NCBI GenBank assembly: GCA_023416275.1
Contig: JAEZIB010000121.1
Span: 1 to 35,361, forward strand
Source: Bacillota bacterium
GTDB lineage: Bacteria; Bacillota; Clostridia; Acetivibrionales; DSM-1351
Direction of reading: 5' to 3'
DNA: 35,361 bases
Positions 1-8,914 of the stretch are shown here, in pieces (within the stretch, counting starts at the first letter, position 1; each line of letters starts with the position of its first letter). A program made the translations under genes and the position numbers. The notes beneath the pieces were generated by a model, which saw only the letters and a list, made by a program, of their open reading frames with translations, ran no database searches and was not told the origin of the DNA.

Positions 1-12
1 TTTCTACTCTAT

Positions 13-2754
13 GTCGCTCCTCTTGTAGGAGCGTGGATTGAAATATCAATGTCATCAGTTTTTAACCCAAAAATTTCTCGTCGCTCCTCTTGTAGGAGCG
101 TGGATTGAAATAAAAGCCCTTTACAATCATCTACCTTGAATTGGAGTCGCTCCTCTTGTAGGAGCGTGGATTGAAATAGTGCTCCAAATTCCAATTATGT
201 AAGCATGTCCGTCGCTCCTCTTGTAGGAGCGTGGATTGAAATCAAATGCAATCTCTATCAGATTGTAAAATGTGTGGTCGCTCCTCTTGTAGGAGCGTGG
301 ATTGAAATTTGTAGATGCTTTTTGCCAGGATGGTATTCCACAGTCGCTCCTCTTGTAGGAGCGTGGATTGAAATTTGGAATAGCAAAAGCAATGGCCGAA
401 CAATGGGGTCGCTCCTCTTGTAGGAGCGTGGATTGAAATTACATCGTCCCAATGCTTTACAAGCAACACCACGTCGCTCCTCTTGTAGGAGCGTGGATTG
501 AAATGTCAATGGTCTGCCAACACAAATTAAGCCATCAGGTCGCTCCTCTTGTAGGAGCGTGGATTGAAATGCTGATATTATTTATATTTTGTATTGGTAT
601 GTAGTCGCTCCTCTTGTAGGAGCGTGGATTGAAATGTGGCTGGCTAGAGCTTGCAGCTGTAGGGGATACGTCGCTCCTCTTGTAGGAGCGTGGATTGAAA
701 TTTCGGTGTTTTCTTTGTTTTTTAAAGCTGAAATGTCGCTCCTCTTGTAGGAGCGTGGATTGAAGTCGTTATCTAATTTTTTGCCACAAACTTTGCAGTG
801 TCGCTCCTCTTGTAGGAGCGTGGATTGAAATTGTTATTTTTAATATTTTTTCTATTATTTATAAGTCGCTCCTCTTGTAGGAGCGTGGATTGAAATTTTG
901 AAGGTCATCGATGGTTACCTGAGTGTAAACCGTCGCTCCTCTTGTAGGAGCGTGGATTGAAATAGTTAGAAACGTGTGCCTCAATTTGTGTGGACTAGTC
1001 GCTCCTCTTGTAGGAGCGTGGATTGAAATCTCTGCAGTGTAATCACGCTCAATAATAACCCAGTCGCTCCTCTTGTAGGAGCGTGGATTGAAATAACAGC
1101 TAAAATGCTAATTGATGATTATTTAGACGCGTCGCTCCTCTTGTAGGAGCGTGGATTGAAATTTTTTATGCGCGGTCTTTGACATGCTCTATTACGTCGC
1201 TCCTCTTGTAGGAGCGTGGATTGAAATACATATACAAAGCCAAGTTGGCCTATGCCATTTGGTCGCTCCTCTTGTAGGAGCGTGGATTGAAATTGTGATT
1301 TTGTAATAATTCTGTAACACGCGCGCACGTCGCTCCTCTTGTAGGAGCGTGGATTGAAATATACCAAAAGGAAAAAGAAGCCTAAACGCATTAAGTCGCT
1401 CCTCTTGTAGGAGCGTGGATTGAAATACCCTGTAGTTACCAGCGTAACGAGCTTGAAATGTCGCTCCTCTTGTAGGAGCGTGGATTGAAATAAGATTGTA
1501 TCTGCATCACTTTTAAGAGAGCTATTGTCGCTCCTCTTGTAGGAGCGTGGATTGAAATCTGAAATACCTCCAAAATCAATTATAGGGCCTATGTCGCTCC
1601 TCTTGTAGGAGCGTGGATTGAAATCGAAAACCCTACGGCGAAGTTTAACTACATGGGTAGTCGCTCCTCTTGTAGGAGCGTGGATTGAAATTTTCATACA
1701 TACGATTTTTTCTAGCCATCTTCAAGTCGCTCCTCTTGTAGGAGCGTGGATTGAAATTACACGATGGTGCAATAACGACAAAAATGCTTGAGTCGCTCCT
1801 CTTGTAGGAGCGTGGATTGAAATTATTATCTCGTTGTCGCGTTCAAATTTCGCCATAGTCGCTCCTCTTGTAGGAGCGTGGATTGAAATCTAAAGCCGCC
1901 GCTAGTAGTGTCTACCATACGTAAGTCGCTCCTCTTGTAGGAGCGTGGATTGAAATCTGCCAATTATAAGCTTAGTTTTTGAGGCATGTGTCGCTCCTCT
2001 TGTAGGAGCGTGGATTGAAATATCGTCTAACATAGTGTTAATTTTTAAAACGCCACGTCGCTCCTCTTGTAGGAGCGTGGATTGAAATCTTAACCCAATA
2101 TACAGCTGACCATTTATCGTAGCCTGTCGCTCCTCTTGTAGGAGCGTGGATTGAAATATCTGCTGATTTAAGTCTTAAGGCATTCAACTTATGTCGCTCC
2201 TCTTGTAGGAGCGTGGATTGAAATCAGTTAAAAGGGAAGTATAAGTGCTCCATAACAAGTCGCTCCTCTTGTAGGAGCGTGGATTGAAATTTGATTTTTC
2301 CGATAGTTTTTGAGCCTGTAAGAGGTCGCTCCTCTTGTAGGAGCGTGGATTGAAATTCCTGATGCGTACAGGTAGGAACTTTTTTCATTGGTCGCTCCTC
2401 TTGTAGGAGCGTGGATTGAAATCAACTTTCCTTACCTATATTAGTATCTATTAAAAGTCGCTCCTCTTGTAGGAGCGTGGATTGAAATTAAACTATCAGC
2501 TTTTTGCTGAACCTAACGCTAATGTCGCTCCTCTTGTAGGAGCGTGGATTGAAATTTTGTATTGAGTTCCTTTGTCAACTTCAATAGAAAGTCGCTCCTC
2601 TTGTAGGAGCGTGGATTGAAATTTGTAATGTCATTCCAGTATCCATGTGGAACTCTGTCGCTCCTCTTGTAGGAGCGTGGATTGAAATGGGAAGCTTGGC
2701 GCGTGATGCGTAGAAACGACCCGTCGCTCCTCTTGTAGGAGCGTAGAGTTAAAT
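13..2754 (+). CRISPR. Type I-C-like CRISPR array, 42 repeats visible, leader-distal end
   Basis: A 32-base repeat beginning GTCGCTCC and ending GTGGATTGAAAT occurs 42 times at a 65-69 base period, giving 41 complete spacers of 33-37 bases; bases 1-12 are a cut spacer, so the array continues to the left. The repeat contains the palindrome CGCTCCT-CTTGT-AGGAGCG, a 7-base-pair stem, followed by the ATTGAAAT tail typical of subtype I-C, in which Cas5d processes the transcript. Direction is read from the tail and from the decayed last repeat (2723-2754, three changes: GTAGAGTTAAAT instead of GTGGATTGAAAT), which marks the leader-distal, oldest end. Repeat 12 (735-766) has one variant base, ending AAGT. 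No two spacers looked identical. No cas gene lies in this window, so subtype rests on the repeat alone. Confidence 0.97.
2723..2754 (+). repeat. Degenerate terminal CRISPR repeat
   Basis: This last repeat keeps the hairpin half but differs at three positions in the tail. Degeneration at the leader-distal end is common and fixes the array polarity as left to right, so the newest spacers are outside the window. The alkaline phosphatase regulatory region begins about 60 bases further on. Confidence 0.9.
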
Positions 2755-2813
2755 CATAGCATCTTTGTTTTTTATTCAAATTCAGCGTTCCCCTCACCCT
2801 CCCATCAGAATAA

Positions 2814-2876
2814 TTAATGCAATAATTACTTTGTATTAATTCATACTTAACATTCCCCTAGTAAACTACATATGAA
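2814..2876 (+). promoter_or_regulatory. Candidate PhoP box array and promoter for the alkaline phosphatase
   Basis: Four hexamers are spaced exactly 11 bases apart: TTAATG (2814), ATTACT (2825, weak), TTAATT (2836) and TTAACA (2847). The Bacillus PhoP consensus is TT(A/C/T)A(C/T)A repeated every 11 bases, so three of the four are acceptable boxes. A possible -10, TATGAA, lies at 2871-2876, 18 bases after the TTAACA. The position in front of an alkaline phosphatase gene makes phosphate-starvation control the natural reading. This is inference from spacing and gene identity; AT-rich sequence produces such hexamers by chance. Confidence 0.4.
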
Positions 2877-2905
2877 ATAAAAAATAGGTTACGGAGGGAA
2901 TGGTT

Positions 2906-4510
2906 ATGTTAAAAAGGTTGATATTATCTAAGAAAGCTTTATCATTTTTATTATGTATGGCAATGGTAGTAGCAATTGTTACTGGATTTTCACCAATAAA
3001 AGATTTAGACTTAACTGGGCAAACTGTAGAGGCACAGACATTAAGCGAAATAGAAGAAGTAAAACTAGCGCAGACAACTAAAAACCCTAAGTACATATTT
3101 ATGTTTATTGGAGACGGTATGGCAGCAGTTCAGGTCAATTCAGCCCAAATTTACAAAGGAAGCAACAACCCTAATCAAATGGCTTTAAAAAGCCTTAGCT
3201 TTCAGGATTTTGAGGCAGTAGGCTATCAAACAACTCACGATTCAACCTCCTTTGCGCCAGACTCTGCATCTACAGCAACGGCTTTATCATCAGGATATAA
3301 AACCTGGAGTGGAACTATTGGATTAAAGCCCATTGGAAACAAATCTGCTAATAAACTGGAAAATGTTGATGGAGCTAACGTTCCACAAAATATCGCTGAA
3401 AGATTGAAAGCCGAAAAAGGCATGAAGGTGGGTATTGTCTCAACAGTAACAATTAATCATGCAACTCCTGCAGCTTATTATGCCCATGTACCTTCAAGAA
3501 ATGATTATTATGATATTGCGCTTCAAATGGCAGATTCAGGCTTTGATTACTTTGGTGGTGGTACCATTAATCAACCAACAGGAAAGAATAAGGATCAAAA
3601 AGATGCTTATAAGATATTGGAAGAAAAGGGCTATAAGATAGCAAAAACAAAAGAAGACATTTTGGCACTGAACAGCAAATCAGGTAAGGCATACGCAGTG
3701 ACACCAGTTACACAAGATAGTGGTGCAATGCCTTATGCTCTTGATGACAAACCGGGAGCTTTAACACTGGCGGATTTTGTTAAGAAGGGTATAGATGTTC
3801 TCGATAATGAAAAAGGCTTTTTTATGATGACAGAGTCAGGAAAAATTGACTGGGCAGGTCACGCTAATGACGCTAAAGCAAATATTGAAGATATTTTAGA
3901 CTTTGATAAGTCAATTCAAGTGGCATTAGACTTTGCTAAAAAGCACCCTAATGAAACATTAATCATCGTAACAGGCGACCATGAAACAGGTGGAATGACG
4001 ATAGGTCAAGCAACAACTGGATATGATACGGCGTTTTCTCTCTTGGACAATCAAAAGATGTCATATGTTGCTTTTGATGAATTAATTGACAGTATGAAGA
4101 AAAAGAATCCTAAACTAACCTTTGATGAGGTTATGCCGATAATTACTCAAAACTTTGGACTTTTTAACAAAACAATTGGTGATACAAGTCGTAAAGGTGA
4201 ACCTAGTTATATGACCTTAGAATTATCAGATAGAGAAGTGGCTAAATTGAGAGCTGCATTCGCTGAAACAATGTCCGCTAAGCCTGCTGATAATGAAGAA
4301 ACGGCTCTGTTATATGGCGGTTACAATCCTCTCTCCGTAACATTAACCCATATTATTAATAATAAGGCAGGTATTGGTTGGACCTCATATTCCCACACGG
4401 GAGTACCAGTTCCTGTGTATGCAACAGGTGCAGGGGCGGAGTTGTTTAACGGTGCTTACGATAACACAGAAATATTTGATAAATTAGTAGCAGCCTCGCA
4501 ATTAAATTAA
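2906..4510 (+). CDS. Secreted alkaline phosphatase (PhoA family)
   Basis: A 534-residue hydrolase of phosphate monoesters, acting outside the membrane. The first 45 residues are a Sec signal (basic MLKRLILSKK, hydrophobic core, likely cleavage after VEAQ). Family motifs appear in order: metal ligand Asp70 in FIGDGM; the nucleophile Ser120 in PDSASTATA; MTESGKIDWAGHAND; the zinc-site TGDHETGGM; and SHTGVPVPVYATG near the C-terminus. All metal and catalytic elements look intact and the length fits Bacillus-type enzymes. The start is set at ATG 2906 rather than ATG 2900, because GGAGGG at 2893-2898 is 7 bases from 2906 but only 1 from 2900. It stands alone between the CRISPR array and a gene-free region. 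It most likely scavenges phosphate under PhoP-type control. Confidence 0.93.
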   Translation: MLKRLILSKKALSFLLCMAMVVAIVTGFSPIKDLDLTGQTVEAQTLSEIEEVKLAQTTKNPKYIFMFIGDGMAAVQVNSAQIYKGSNNPNQMALKSLSFQDFEAVGYQTTHDSTSFAPDSASTATALSSGYKTWSGTIGLKPIGNKSANKLENVDGANVPQNIAERLKAEKGMKVGIVSTVTINHATPAAYYAHVPSRNDYYDIALQMADSGFDYFGGGTINQPTGKNKDQKDAYKILEEKGYKIAKTKEDILALNSKSGKAYAVTPVTQDSGAMPYALDDKPGALTLADFVKKGIDVLDNEKGFFMMTESGKIDWAGHANDAKANIEDILDFDKSIQVALDFAKKHPNETLIIVTGDHETGGMTIGQATTGYDTAFSLLDNQKMSYVAFDELIDSMKKKNPKLTFDEVMPIITQNFGLFNKTIGDTSRKGEPSYMTLELSDREVAKLRAAFAETMSAKPADNEETALLYGGYNPLSVTLTHIINNKAGIGWTSYSHTGVPVPVYATGAGAELFNGAYDNTEIFDKLVAASQLN

Positions 4511-4540
4511 TTCGTTGTGCTAATTTATTTTGAACTAAGT

Positions 4541-4576
4541 TTGCAGGTAAACTAGTACTATAATTTTACCCTGCAA
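4541..4576 (+). terminator. Hairpin downstream of the alkaline phosphatase gene
   Basis: TTGCAGGTAAA (4541-4551) pairs with TTTACCCTGCAA (4565-4576), leaving one bulged C and a 13-base loop. It starts 30 bases after the stop codon. The usual run of Ts is missing, so it may be a weak terminator or an mRNA 3' end stabiliser. Confidence 0.4.
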
Positions 4577-4959
4577 GGGTCATAAAATAATTATCACAAC
4601 GCGTTAAATTAGGTCTAAAATATCAAAAATTATATTATTACAAGAAATTTGCTTCTCAAAGCAATTAACTATATAGAACATTCATATATTGCATGCAATT
4701 TTCTTCGTTGCAAGGAACCACCTGAATTACCTCCGACGAAACACATTGGGTTTCTGAGCACCTCTAAACCGAAAAGGAGAATCGTCCTTTTCGTCAACAA
4801 TATAGGAATTTATGTAATGAAAAAGTGTATGGTCATTGCTTGATTTGTTCAAAATACAAAGAGAACGATGAATGCAGGATATGAAAACTTTGCATTTTCA
4901 AGATAATAATTAGAAAAGCTTTTAAACACTCTTACACATATAAATTCCTATATTCTATT
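4577..4959. other. Gene-free stretch with nested inverted repeats
   Basis: No convincing gene was seen here; a 64-codon frame at 4649-4843 has no ribosome site and no recognisable content. Instead there is a perfect 9-bp hairpin (CGAAAAGGA / TCCTTTTCG, within about 4770-4793) and a wider inverted pair, AATATAGGAATTTATGT at 4799-4815 against its complement, with a 2-base insertion, at 4936-4954. It could be a small degenerate mobile element or an RNA; neither is proven. Confidence 0.5.
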
Positions 4960-4990
4960 AACAAGGCTGGGGTAACCTCCAGTCTTGTTT
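4960..4990 (+). terminator. Stem-loop, candidate terminator
   Basis: AACAAGGCTGG (4960-4970) pairs with CCAGTCTTGTT (4979-4989) through 11 positions including one G-T pair, with an 8-base loop. Only a short T run follows, so termination is plausible rather than clear. It lies directly before the yibE-side leader element. Confidence 0.45.
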
Positions 4991-4997
4991 GATAATT

Positions 4998-5109
4998 AAC
5001 TCAACTTTTCTAGTTAAAAAATTATAGTTGTTCATTTTATCAATGAAAAGTTGAGTAATAAAATTAAATTGACGTAATTGATATTGGCAGTACCATAGCT
5101 TACGTCAAT
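4998..5109 (+). repeat. Leader element, copy A: two hairpins ending at the yibE-like ribosome site
   Basis: The first hairpin has perfect 11-base arms, CTCAACTTTTC (5000-5010) and GAAAAGTTGAG (5045-5055). The second has perfect 10-base arms, ATTGACGTAA (5068-5077) and TTACGTCAAT (5100-5109), and ends just before the AAAGGAG ribosome site at 5111-5117. The first half is clearly related in nucleotide sequence to 35171-35240 and more weakly to 25007-25070. Placement suggests a regulatory 5' leader controlling access to the ribosome site; mechanism unknown. Confidence 0.6.
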
Positions 5110-5123
5110 GAAAGGAGTAGCAT

Positions 5124-6287
5124 TTGAAAAAGTTATTTGTAAAGGTACCTCGAAAAGAAGTTGTTTTTATAATGGTGATTTTAAGCTTGTTAGCAATACT
5201 TGCACTATTGCCTACAGGATTTCAAAAGCAGGAATATAGACACACAGAGGGTGTCAGAGCCAAGGTTATTTCCGTAAACAATTCAGGCATTAATAGCTCG
5301 GGATTTTACAAGCTCGGTGATCAAAGTGCTATTATTGAGCTTGAAACAGGTTCCCATAAGGGTGAACAGATACAGGCTAATAATATGTTGACTGGCAGTT
5401 TAGCAGTGGATAAGATATTTCAAAAAGGAGATAAAGCTTGGGTTCTGATTGGATTTAATGAGAAAAATGAGATCAACTTTGCCAATATGATTGATCATTA
5501 TAGATTAGACAAGGAAATACTTTTAATAGGAGTCTTTGCACTTGCTATTATAATTATTTCTGGATTTACTGGAGTAAGAACTCTACTTTCAATTACTTTT
5601 GCTCTGCTTTGTATTTGGAAGATACTCATGCCTGCCATGCTGCGTGGTTATCATCCATTGATAGTTGCTCTAATTGTCGGAAACATGCTTACAATTGTTA
5701 CGCTTCTGTTGGTAGCTGGTTTTTCAAAAAAGGCATATGCGGCAATAATTAGTGCTACCACTTGTTCTATAATAACATGTCTTTTTGCCATGATATTTGG
5801 AAGGCTATTTAATATGCATGGCGCTGTACTGGAGGGAGCAGAATCTCTATTATATGCAGGATTTATGAAGCTCAATCTCACTTCTATTTTTCAAGCAGGA
5901 ATCTATCTTGCAAGCTCGGGAGCTATCCTTGATTTGGCAATTGATGTGTCCTCAGCACTGGAGGAAATTGTTAATAACAGTCCAAAGATAACTGGGGCGG
6001 GACTTGTAAAATCAGGACTTAACATTGGCAAGTCTGTAGTGGGCAGTCAAACCACTACGTTAATATTTGCATATATGGGAAGCTATATCACAGTGATGAT
6101 GGTGTTTATGGCTCAAGGTACACCTCTTATGAATATACTCAACTCCAAGCCCATTGCAGCGGAGATATTACATACCTTTGTAGGTTGTATTGGTCTTGTT
6201 TTGGTGTCACCATTAACATCTATAGTATGTGGATTTATGTATAAAAGGGATATGAAAACTAGTGAGGTGGCTGGTGTCGGTGTTTAG
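5124..6287 (+). CDS. YibE/F family multi-pass membrane protein
   Basis: 387 residues. One N-terminal membrane helix (about 14-31) is followed by a roughly 90-residue soluble beta-rich domain (EGVRAKVISVNNSG..., ending near INFANMIDHYR) and then six or more membrane helices, with the family-typical ISGFTGVRTLLSI segment, a LDLAIDVSSALEEI stretch and the ...GSQTTTLIFAYMGSY region. This order matches the YibE/F family of Firmicutes, whose biochemical role is not established; transport has been suggested from topology alone. Translation most likely starts at TTG 5124, 6 bases after AAAGGAG. It stands alone, preceded by a two-hairpin leader. Confidence 0.8.
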   Translation: MKKLFVKVPRKEVVFIMVILSLLAILALLPTGFQKQEYRHTEGVRAKVISVNNSGINSSGFYKLGDQSAIIELETGSHKGEQIQANNMLTGSLAVDKIFQKGDKAWVLIGFNEKNEINFANMIDHYRLDKEILLIGVFALAIIIISGFTGVRTLLSITFALLCIWKILMPAMLRGYHPLIVALIVGNMLTIVTLLLVAGFSKKAYAAIISATTCSIITCLFAMIFGRLFNMHGAVLEGAESLLYAGFMKLNLTSIFQAGIYLASSGAILDLAIDVSSALEEIVNNSPKITGAGLVKSGLNIGKSVVGSQTTTLIFAYMGSYITVMMVFMAQGTPLMNILNSKPIAAEILHTFVGCIGLVLVSPLTSIVCGFMYKRDMKTSEVAGVGV

Positions 6288-6374
6288 TTCAACAAAAATA
6301 AACAGTAATTATCAAAATATACTATAATACCCTAAAAACAGCCAAAATGCAATAAAAGTTATATCATTACTATA

Positions 6375-6403
6375 TTGACAAGGTATTTAATGTAATGTAT
6401 TCT
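6375..6403 (+). promoter_or_regulatory. Candidate sigma-A promoter of the ppx/decarboxylase operon
   Basis: TTGACA (6375-6380), a 17-base spacer and TATTCT (6398-6403, four of six consensus bases). A start near 6410 would give a leader of about 235 bases that contains both copies of the 55-base hairpin repeat. Confidence 0.5.
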
Positions 6404-6494
6404 AAAAAATATAGGTACTTGATAAAAATAAATTTTATATCAAGTTATTCTAGTTCGTATTTAAAATAGAAAAATAAAATAAGCTCATAAGTTA

Positions 6495-6549
6495 TGCCTA
6501 GTCCATGTTATTACTTTAATGCTTTTTTATTAAACATGGACATGGATAT
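6495..6549 (+). repeat. 55-base hairpin repeat, copy 1
   Basis: It runs from TGCCTAGTCC to CATGGATAT. GTCCATGTT (6501-6509) pairs perfectly with AACATGGAC (6533-6541) around a pyrimidine-rich 23-base loop. It is a direct repeat of 6584-6640, 89 bases downstream. Confidence 0.7.
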
Positions 6550-6583
6550 ATGGCAAATTGAAGTTATTAATATTTAAGGGGGG

Positions 6584-6640
6584 TGCCGAGTCCATGTCAT
6601 TGCTTTATTGTTATTCTGTTTAAAACATGGGCATGGATGT
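6584..6640 (+). repeat. 55-base hairpin repeat, copy 2, adjoining the ppx start
   Basis: It runs from TGCCGAGTCC to CATGGATGT. The arms GTCCATGT (6590-6597) and ACATGGGC (6625-6632) still pair through a T-G wobble where copy 1 has T-A, so the stem is kept although the sequence changed. A GGGGGG run (6578-6583) precedes an ATG at 6594 that opens a 9-codon frame (MSLLYCYSV) closing at 6623, just before the phosphatase start region. This could be a leader peptide, but that is speculative. Confidence 0.65.
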
Positions 6641-6644
6641 ATTT

Positions 6645-7568
6645 ATGCGTGTTTCAGCTATAGAAATAGGTACAAATTCGACTAAATTTATTATTGCTCA
6701 GCTAAACGAGAATGGAGCAGTTGAGGTTATTACTAGAACTAGCACAGTTAATCGACTAAGTAGTGGGATGTATCCTGAAAACAGCTTAAAGCCTGAAGCA
6801 ATAGAAAAGGGTATCGAGATTATTGGAAATATGATAAATGAAAGCAATGCTCAGGGAGCACAGCTGGTATCAATTTTTTCAACTAGCGTTCTTAGAGATG
6901 CTGGCAATAAAGAAGCTTTCATTGGGAGAATAAAAGAGCTGTTTGGTATTGACATTAATGTTATCAGTGGTGAAGAAGAAGCTCAATTGGCATATATGGC
7001 GTGTAGGGAAGTTGTTGATGATAAATCTCAGAAATTCAGTGTCATCGATATAGGTGGTGGCAGTACCGAGATAATAATTGGAAATGGTACTGATATTGAG
7101 CATAAAATCAGCTTAGATGTTGGAGCAGTTAGATTAACAGAAATGTTTGTCAGCCATGATCCTGTAGAAGATAGTGAAATTGAGAAAATGACAGCGTACA
7201 TAGAGAAACAGATAAATGAAAGAGAGTCTTTAGACTTAAGCGGACTACAGTTAGTTGGAACCGGAGGAACAATAAAAACTCTGGGGACACTTTTCTATCA
7301 AAAAGACCATTCAAAAGAAAAAACTATAAATGGAAAAGTTATAAAGAAATATGAAATAGAATTACTATTTTCCATGTTAAAGCTTCTAAATATAGACAGC
7401 AAAAAGAAACTTATCGGACTCAATCCTAAAAGAGCAGATGTAATCACATCCGGAATCAGAATACTACTTTCAGTCATGGACAAATTTAGGTTAGAAGAAA
7501 TAAAAATCAGCTCTCAAGGTGTATTGGAGGGATTTATTGCACAATATCTTCAGACAAAAAGAGAATGA
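6645..7568 (+). CDS. Exopolyphosphatase / pppGpp phosphatase (Ppx/GppA family)
   Basis: 307 residues of the ASKHA-fold family that removes terminal phosphates from polyphosphate or hydrolyses pppGpp. Motifs: N-terminal phosphate loop VSAIEIGTNSTKF, the ISGEEEAQLA segment carrying the catalytic Glu, second loop VIDIGGGSTEIII, and VGTGGTIKTLG. It has only the core domain, as in short Firmicutes homologues, and lacks the long C-terminal HD-like extension of E. coli Ppx. I prefer ATG 6645, giving MRVSAIEIGTNST as in relatives, over ATG 6627, which lies in a hairpin arm; neither has a strong ribosome site. It appears to be first in an operon with the decarboxylase and BtrH-like genes. No polyphosphate kinase is nearby, so polyP versus pppGpp specificity is open. 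Confidence 0.85.
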   Translation: MRVSAIEIGTNSTKFIIAQLNENGAVEVITRTSTVNRLSSGMYPENSLKPEAIEKGIEIIGNMINESNAQGAQLVSIFSTSVLRDAGNKEAFIGRIKELFGIDINVISGEEEAQLAYMACREVVDDKSQKFSVIDIGGGSTEIIIGNGTDIEHKISLDVGAVRLTEMFVSHDPVEDSEIEKMTAYIEKQINERESLDLSGLQLVGTGGTIKTLGTLFYQKDHSKEKTINGKVIKKYEIELLFSMLKLLNIDSKKKLIGLNPKRADVITSGIRILLSVMDKFRLEEIKISSQGVLEGFIAQYLQTKRE

Positions 7569-7638
7569 CTTTTATATGGAGAAATTGAAAATTGAGTTAA
7601 TAATCAGAACTTATATAAAATAAGGGGGGTTGAAACGA

Positions 7639-8883
7639 ATGAATGATAACCATTTACAAGCATTAGCTCAAAAATATGGTACACCTTTATATGCATATGA
7701 CGGCGATAAAATTGTTTCACAGTTTAAAAAGCTTAAAAGCTGCCTGCCTGAGGAGATGGAAATTTTTTATTCCATGAAGACAAATCCATTACTAGGAATA
7801 TGCCAGCTGTTTAAAAGCCTGAATAGTTCTATAGAGGTGGCTTCTTGTGGTGAGCTTTTTATTGCCCTATCAGCAGGTTTTTTGCCCGAACAGATTATTT
7901 TTACTAGCCCGGGAAAAACTTATGAAGATCTTGAATATGCTATTGAAGAACAAATATACAGTATAAATATTGAGTCAATAGATGAGGCAATTATTATTAA
8001 CAGTATAGCTGCTGAAAAAAATAAAAAAGTAGATATCTCTATCAGAATCAATCCTGATTTTGATGCTACTTGCTCCAGTATAAAAATGTCTGGTGTTCCA
8101 ACTCAATTTGGCATAGATCAAGTTTTGTTGGGAAAAGCATTTGATACATTTTCACAGCTGCCTAATATTAATGTAATTGGTATCCACATTTATACAGGGA
8201 CTCAAGCATTAAACGCAGAGAAGATTATATTTGCTATGGAACAAATTATTTCACTAGCCCTCGAGTTATCAGAGGTATATAGTTTTCCATTAAAATTTCT
8301 AGATATGGGTGGCGGGTTTGGAATTCCTTATTTCAAAGGAGAAGTAGAACTGGATTTAGACCTTTTAAAAGAAGGTGCAGTGAAAATATGGGACAAGTAT
8401 AAGGACAGATTAGCACAAACAAGAGTTGCGGTTGAAAGTGGAAGGTTCTTAATGGCTGAGTCTGGATGGTATTTGACTAAAGCTATATATTCAAAGGAAT
8501 GCAAGGGAAACAAGTATATTGTATGTGACGGAGGTTCAAATCATCACGCTTCTTCTGCTTTTCTTGGAAGACATATACGCAATAATTTTCCGATGCATGT
8601 ACTAAATAAATCTGATGCAGAGGAAGAGGTAAATGTGGTTGGTCCCCTTTGTACGCCTACAGATGTGATTGGGCAGCGAGTGAAGCTTCCAGTGATTGGT
8701 GTTGGAGATATTATTGCAATTGACAAGTCGGGTGCTTACGGATTAACTCAGAGCCCTTTAGCGTTTCTTAGCCATCCTTCACCGGCAGAGGTTATTCAAT
8801 TTGGTGAGGAGTCATATGTTTTACGAGAAAGAGGCAGAAAAGAAGACTATATAATAGGTCAAAATAAACTTAATAGAGAATAG
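7639..8883 (+). CDS. PLP-dependent (type III) decarboxylase, LysA/BtrK-like
   Basis: 414 residues with the alanine racemase-like barrel and C-terminal beta domain of diaminopimelate/ornithine/BtrK decarboxylases. The PLP lysine is Lys47 in FYSMKTNP. Also visible are SIEVASCGEL, the phosphate-binding LDMGGGFGIPY, the active-site His region IHIYTGTQ, VAVESGRF, and the catalytic Cys338 in GPLCTPTD. Canonical LysA usually reads CES(G/S)D at that point. GPLCTPTD and the ending FLSHPSPAEVI are shared with BtrK (decarboxylase of glutamyl-carrier protein in butirosin synthesis) and related specialised enzymes. The start is ATG 7639, 9 bases after GGGGGG (7624-7629). It lies 70 bases after the phosphatase and 31 bases before a BtrH-like gene, which supports a role with that gene rather than in lysine synthesis. 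The substrate is unknown. Confidence 0.85.
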   Translation: MNDNHLQALAQKYGTPLYAYDGDKIVSQFKKLKSCLPEEMEIFYSMKTNPLLGICQLFKSLNSSIEVASCGELFIALSAGFLPEQIIFTSPGKTYEDLEYAIEEQIYSINIESIDEAIIINSIAAEKNKKVDISIRINPDFDATCSSIKMSGVPTQFGIDQVLLGKAFDTFSQLPNINVIGIHIYTGTQALNAEKIIFAMEQIISLALELSEVYSFPLKFLDMGGGFGIPYFKGEVELDLDLLKEGAVKIWDKYKDRLAQTRVAVESGRFLMAESGWYLTKAIYSKECKGNKYIVCDGGSNHHASSAFLGRHIRNNFPMHVLNKSDAEEEVNVVGPLCTPTDVIGQRVKLPVIGVGDIIAIDKSGAYGLTQSPLAFLSHPSPAEVIQFGEESYVLRERGRKEDYIIGQNKLNRE

Positions 8884-8914
8884 ACAGAATAATATCTAAT
8901 TGAAAGTTGGTGCT

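Noticed and set aside
9..2797. Many short open frames on both strands across the first 2.8 kb
   Set aside because: They are translations of the CRISPR repeat and contain its periodic peptide (for example ISIHAPTRGAT); not genes.
4649..4843. 64-codon open frame downstream of the alkaline phosphatase
   Set aside because: No ribosome site, no recognisable domain, and it runs across hairpins that suggest non-coding DNA.
7639..8883. Plain annotation as lysA (diaminopimelate decarboxylase)
   Set aside because: The Cys motif and C-terminal motif differ from typical LysA, and the neighbours are not lysine genes; kept as a LysA/BtrK-like decarboxylase of unknown substrate.
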